The position numbers and the translations under genes are program-made. Positions 58,001 through 64,000 of a stretch of 64,000 nt of DNA are shown one piece after another. The stretch's first letter is position 1. Each line of letters starts with the position of its first letter. Source of the stretch: Rhea pennata (lineage: Eukaryota; Chordata; Aves; Rheiformes; Rheidae); assembly GCF_028389875.1 (NCBI RefSeq), contig NC_084672.1:7242458-7306457 (forward strand). Reading direction: 5' to 3'. A model generated the notes under the pieces. It saw only the letters and a program-made list of their open reading frames with translations. It was not told the origin of the DNA and ran no database searches.

Positions 58001-60480
58001 TCTTTCCTCTCCTCCTGCTACACTCGTTCTGGAACTTGTCACTCCCTAGCACACAGGAACAAAATATCTTGAAATCCAGGAAACAGCTGCTAAATAGCTA
58101 AGATATCCTCTCATTTCTATGATGATCATCACTGAGATGTGTGAATGCTCAGACTTCTGCAGATAAGCTCTAAACTTGGGTGCATATTGCCTCATTTTAC
58201 TTTTTGCTTTCTTCCTTCAAAAGTCTTTCAATAAGATGTGCCCTTCTTCACCTGCCTTTCTCATCTCTTTTTTTTTCCTACTCCTTCCTTCTTTACCACT
58301 GCTATGAGAAGTTAAACGTCAAGTCAATTGAGTGATTTTCCATTTTGCTCTGACAGTGCTGAGATTTGTAGCTGTTTGGAGGTCCTAGGGAGCAGCACCA
58401 AGTGATGGTCCAGAGCTGAGGGGAGCTCTGTCTCCTTTTCTAATAAGCCTCAGCAGTGTGGCTGGCAGGTCCTGATGAACATGGCAGCTGAGAAGGTTCT
58501 CTGTGGCAGAGGTCATCTCTTAGTCAGCTTAGGACATTTCCTTGGAGAGCTTTGATTACAGCTGTGCCTCTGAACTTAGCTTGATCTGGGTGTAATGTTG
58601 ACTCTCCTGCTTTCATAGGTACAGTGATATTCCGTAAATCAGCCTGAATGTCAGACACAGAATAATTGCCAGCATGATGAACTACCTTTGTTTACTGACT
58701 AGGTCTTTTCCATCTGCTGAGTCCAGCTGTGCTAGACTAGATCTTGCTGCAGAGTGAGGAGAGTCACAGGATGTGCAGCCTCAGATGAGTTTTTTTAAAG
58801 CCGACTCAGTGGGTTAGTGTGCCTCAAGACATAGCTCAGAGGGTGTTAGCAGATTATCTGCTACAGGCACCCACATACCTGAGGGAGGGCAGGAGGTGGT
58901 GGTGACAGCACACTTCACTCAAACACCTATTTCAAAGTTGCTTCTGTGATGGCCTAAGAAGAAAGAGAGTTAGCTAATTGCCTCTTTGTCTATTTACACG
59001 CACATGGTCTAGCACTACAGGAAAGTAACTTTTGAAGCGGGTGGCCTCTTAGAGAGGATTTCTTTCCATAGACCTATGTAATCTCTCTTTGTTTCTCCAC
59101 AACTGCTGAATCAGGACCCTTGATCTTATCCTTCCAGTGCTACCTACCTTTGCCTCCTCCTTTTCATCTGCTTCTGTTTCACGTAATCTGCTGGAGATGT
59201 CAGCTCTAGGACTCACCTATGCAATCCCTTGCAGCATTGCTTAGAATGCCTTTCCTGGGCTATTTTTTCATCCAGGCTTGATTAACATTTCAAGCTGTGA
59301 GAGCTCAGCTCTTTCCTGTAATGAGCCTACTTGTATAACAAAGCCTGATTTGGGGTATGAGTTTGAAAATGTTGTCAAGGTTCCATTTGTGAAAATGCCT
59401 TTACTTTTGAGAGAGAGGGAGAGTATTGCGATTTTATTTAGGAAAGTGAGGGCCACAAACTACACGAAATTTAGTACAGAAAAGTTGGCAGAGTATCTGT
59501 TCCACATGCTATAGACCACAAAACACTTCCCAGCTCTCCATCCATACCTAACTTAATGTCTACAATAAATCAACCTGCAACTCCTTGTGCTACAGGAGAA
59601 ATCAGAGGTCTCTCTAGTGGCCTAAGTCAGCATCTCAGGAGAAAAGGTCCCCTGAATGCTGGGCTCATGCCTTGTTACAGTGGTTTAAAATGTCACCACA
59701 GTCTACACCCCTCCTCAGAGGGGCTGAAGGATGGAAACAGGCACCTGGGCCTCCTTAGCAGACACTGGCATTCTGCTTTAAAGCCACCTTCATTACAGCA
59801 TGTGAGAGACATCTCTGTGCAAACAAGGTAGAGGTGCTAAGCTGAAGGGAAAAAATCTCTAGCAGATAGATAGTTAAACAGCCAGAGGCCATAATTTCTT
59901 AAGCAGTTGCAGCAACAACTCATCTGCTGGGTCTCAGTAACCAGGACAAAAGGCTGCTTTTGTATGACTAAGTGGATTGACATAACTGACTCAAGTGCAG
60001 ATCAAGAACTCCTTGGAGATTAGGACTATGGTCTTCTTTGGTCTGACTATGTATAGTTCCTAGTGCAACAGAGCCCTGATTTTGGTTAGGCTTATTGCTA
60101 ATTAATAAGTGTAATAAATTATATAGTGGATGGAAGAACTTAAAACACTTCTGTCCAAGAAGGCAGAAGTGATTTTTCAATAGCATACATCTCAGGTTTT
60201 CACGAGGCTTCAGCTGCTTTTCTGAATAATGAAATAGATGAACAAATGAAATACATATGCTTAATCCACAGTTCTAATTGAAACACATTATGGTCAAAAA
60301 GGGCACATTCTACAGACACCAGAACGATAAAGCAACCAACAAGATAGAATTGTATTTCAGAAGTGTTTAAAAGCTCTTTCTATTTGTCAGGAGTGGCTCC
60401 CATTTGCAAAACATTTATTCAAATCTTAGTTGAAAATAAATCCTTGAATGTAGCTATGCCGTTGAGAGGTTGCAAAGTGG
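55091..60480. other. Intergenic, no gene recognised
   Basis: About 5.4 kb of AT-rich DNA without family-matching open frames. Only short simple repeats such as AATAATAATAATAATAAT at about 55120-55135 stand out. Confidence 0.55.
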
Positions 60481-60665
60481 CAGTGGCCTCTTTAATCATT
60501 GTCCCATTCAAGCCTTAATCAGCACAGCATATGCAGGAATGAGTGGCAGGAGTTGAGAATTCACCTCCTCAGCAGGGTGAGGCTGTGTGCATCTCTTCTT
60601 TCCAATTAGAAGCTCTATTCAGATGTTAATCAGCAATATCATGATTACAGAGGATTAAAAAGAAC
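60481..60665. promoter_or_regulatory. Candidate non-coding regulatory element
   Basis: Non-repetitive stretch with several homeodomain-like motifs (CTTTAATCATTG, CCTTAATCAGCAC, CCAATTAGAAGC, GTTAATCAGC, GAGGATTAAA). Suggestive only. Confidence 0.2.
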
Positions 60666-63600
60666 ACTTGGACATTGCTCCACTGATGACTAAAGAATTT
60701 TTCTTCTTTCTTATAGAAAGGATAGTCTTCTCTTGGTGGACGACAATTTGTCTTCAAATATTGTTTGCATTTACTTTAACAGCAAGGACATCACCCCTCC
60801 TCCTCAATGCTGCAGCAACTGAGTGCAGTTGTTAGATTTCAAGAGAGAAGACCTGGAGATATATCTGGTTCTCAGTCTCTGCTGCCTGAATAACCCCCCA
60901 GTGTAGTTCTTGGCCCAAGGTACTATATAAATCTGCCTTTGACAAGACAAGCAATGTATAATGTTGCTGCCAGCACACTGCAGTCCCAGGCATTCACAGT
61001 GAAGATGCTTCCTTCTCATATACAGATACACATCCAGAAGTGCCATTCTTGAATAGATGGCACCATGCAGTCAATGACTTGTCATTGGGAAAATAGAAAA
61101 AAATTCCTTAGAATTCCTCAACTTTGAGTCAAAATTGTATGAAAGATTTACATGGCTTTCAGATGAAACGTACCCCACGCCTGCCCCAGAGGCTCGTAGA
61201 GAAGCGTTCACTCCTTCCTCAGGAGTCCCAGAGCTTGCAGAGAGTCCAGACCAAGTTCTAGGGTTTAAAACAAACCCTCAGAGCAGTCAAGTTTCATTAA
61301 GTTTTATTATCTGTTTTGAAGGTTTGCTTCCAGGTCTATTTATCAGTTGATAGCAGGTGCTTCTTGGCTCTCAATGTATGCAGCCAAAACACACATATCT
61401 TGCAAGGTCTGACTGCTGCTTGGCTCCTTTGTCTACTATTTCACTATAGCACTTGGAAGCTACCTCTCTTATCTGAGACCATGTCCTTGATATGATGGTC
61501 TGCTGTGGCAGTGATGAGCTACTTGGCAACCCCAGTGAAGAGGAATCTGGGAAATACTGAGAATAAAAATGGTTCAAGAAAAGATCATAGGAAGAAAGCT
61601 CTCTGCTCCCCTTGGTGCTGGCTTTGAGCTCTCTCCTGAGTTTTCCCAGTGCTCCTGCTGCAACTCTTACCTGCTTTCTTATCCCTTTTCTTCTCTGCCT
61701 TTTATAGATTTCTAACCTGCATTGCTCAGGTCATGTGCAGAGAAAGAAAGAATAACCTGATGGGGTGAGATGAAATTAAATAAGGACTATCTGTCTGGGA
61801 AAAGTAAATGAAGGAATGCTCTTGTAACTAATAGAAACAGACCTAACAAAGAGGACTGTAAATGGAGGGAAAAAAAAACACAAGAGATTATAGCAGGATG
61901 ATTCCAAGACAGACTAAAGATGGATTACAGATCCAATGGGGACTTTTCCATCCATAATTTCCATGTTCTCCCTTATTCTAAGGGGAAAAAAAAGATGTTA
62001 CCTAGAGCCAATGTTCTTCAATGTGCTTGCCTGAGGTGCCTGCATCACATGCCATGCCTTGCACACATCTACGTCATTCCCAGTGGCTTCCCATGCCCCC
62101 ATAATTAGAAGAAACAAAAAGCTCTGTTGTGTTTTCTTCTGAGATGAACTCAGCTGGCATAAAATGAAACCATTTGTCTAATAGTCTAGTATTTGGAAAA
62201 AAAAAGTAACAACCTTTAAAAAGGACTAGCCTGGAACTAGCTAGTTCTCCAAATACATGAAATGACTTAATTAAAGCCGACAACTTAAACAGGAATTTTA
62301 ATGGATATTGACCTCATTGTATGCCTGTATTTCACCATTACAGAAAGTTAGCAGCAGGTGAGACCTTCGTACTTTAAAAAAATTCCTTCTGAAATCAAAC
62401 TGTATGAGCATAACTGAAACCCCAGCATGAAAATATTCTTTTGTGAACTCATGTTCCAGGTTTAACTCCCTTCATTTGCATCTTACAAAAAAAAGAAAAA
62501 GGAAAGAAAGAAATAAAAATCAAAATCAAAGCAATCAGTTCATTTCTAGTGGGAAATTTGGACACTAACTCCTGCATCAACACATAATCTTCAGCATAGC
62601 ATTCATTAAGCCACAATGATTCATGACTGACCTCTCCAGCTGAGATACAGAGTAGGTTCAGCCCTGAATTTCCTTCACTATCTGGGAGCATTTAACTCCA
62701 GGGGTGACAACATGCAGACTGCTGTAGGTATTTTGAGCCTCTACTCTGTAAAGCTAAGTGTTGACTTCAGCTGAGATTCTGACAACATAAAAGTAGTGCA
62801 GGCAAGTGGGGATTCAACCCTTCACTATATATTGTATGCAATTGATGGTGGGAAGGAGGGGAGAAAGGTGTATTTAATTCTTTTTGGTACTGTACAATGA
62901 TAAACGCAGTGGCAATAATAGGTTGTGCACTTGCAGAATACTTCTAGACTGGATTAATTTTTAGGGTCAGCTAAGGGTTAGTGCAGAGTGGTTAGGAACT
63001 TCTGAAAATTAAGGGTTTTCAAGTTGAGATGTAGCTAGCAGTCAAAATCTTGTTTGAACCTTCAGATATCAGCTGGGCCTTCAGCATACCTTCACATCAC
63101 AACAGACATTCACCTCCCAGCCACCACCACTTAAAAAAGCAAAACAAATAAAACTACAAACCCACACCACACTCTTTGTACTGGTGTCCTATTCTACCTG
63201 GTGGAGATATACTGTACCTTCAGGAGGCATATTCATGCTGCATTTGATATATCCCACGTGAACGGTAGCAATAGTGGAGAGCTGACGCAATATACTGTTC
63301 TGTATGATATACAAAGTCATTATATACTAAGCAAGTGACATCCAAGTTGCTCTGCTGTCATTGATGTTTGCACCTGTGCTACACAGATAAGTGTAGCTGG
63401 ATCAGCTTACCCATATGACAATTATGCCCTTGTTTTCTGCATTGATAAACCACCAGTAGAGAATTGGAGTTGTAATCAAGTAGGTCAGGGGAAGGTGAGT
63501 AGGAAACAATCATTCACTGTTCTCACAGCTGAATGAGGGAATCAAATGAAATTCTCAAATTAGAGTTAAGCACAGGGTGGGGAGGGGGGGGAGCACTTTC

Positions 63601-64000
63601 ACACATATATAAACTGCAAAACTTAACTGCCATAGGATGCTGTGGAGGCCAAAAGTGTTCACAGAAAAAAAGAAAAGAAGGAACTCCACAGAACTGTCAA
63701 GAGCTTTTAAAAAACAAGAGCATAAACATTGGCTGAAGAAGTGCATACACTACCACTGCCAAAGTGCAAGAGGACATACCTATGGGAACATCGCTATATA
63801 TGTGATCCCATATAATAAGCTTCTGCTGCTGATCACTGTTAGAGACAAATCTGAGCAAAGTGGATGTTTGGTCTGGCTGCATGCAACCATTCTTACATCC
63901 TTTTAAGAAGTCTTGTTCCTAGATTTGTCTTTCCTGGGACATTCCAGAATCTCAGGATATAATTTTGTCAGATTTTGAAAGCTAAAGCTATTCAGACATT
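60666..64000. other. Intergenic to right edge, no gene recognised
   Basis: AT-rich DNA with short unrelated open frames and small A-rich runs. By mammalian gene order SLCO3A1 would lie further right, but no SLCO exon was recognised. Confidence 0.5.

Overview
This is a vertebrate, most likely avian, genomic window. The coding sequence is split by canonical GT-AG introns. The one fully reconstructable multi-exon gene is a close match to amniote ST8SIA2. A GC-rich CpG island surrounds its first exon. The recognisable interspersed repeats are few and old (MIR-like fragments and CR1-like LINE tails, with no Alu, L1 or tRNA-SINE pattern). This fits a compact bird genome. A turtle or crocodile cannot be excluded from sequence alone.

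Layout. 1-4568: gene-poor DNA with a small CpG-rich patch (about 2910-3160) that could be the promoter of the next gene. 4569-5429 (+): an intact, intronless open reading frame of 286 aa for an F-actin-capping protein alpha subunit, followed 28 bp later by AATAAA. 5463-9320: the gap between two convergent genes, holding a young inverted repeat (two arms of about 184 bp, about 97% identical, about 1.05 kb apart). 9324-11568: probable ST8SIA2 3'UTR. 11569-43920 (-): ST8SIA2, alpha-2,8-polysialyltransferase, six coding exons that join into 375 codons plus stop. 42940-43545: degenerate 30-bp minisatellite just inside intron 1. About 43540-44350: CpG island promoter of ST8SIA2. 44350-64000: upstream, gene-free DNA with simple repeats and some AT-rich, homeodomain/POU-motif-rich stretches that look like regulatory elements.

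The two genes have no obvious shared pathway. ST8SIA2 builds polysialic acid on NCAM in the Golgi. The other gene is a retrocopy-type actin capping subunit, which resembles the testis-type CAPZA3 more than CAPZA1/2. From mammalian synteny (recalled, not tested here) FAM174B would lie beyond the left edge and SLCO3A1 beyond the right edge. I found no convincing third protein-coding gene, tRNA, rRNA, CRISPR array or endogenous retrovirus. The rest is intron or intergenic sequence.
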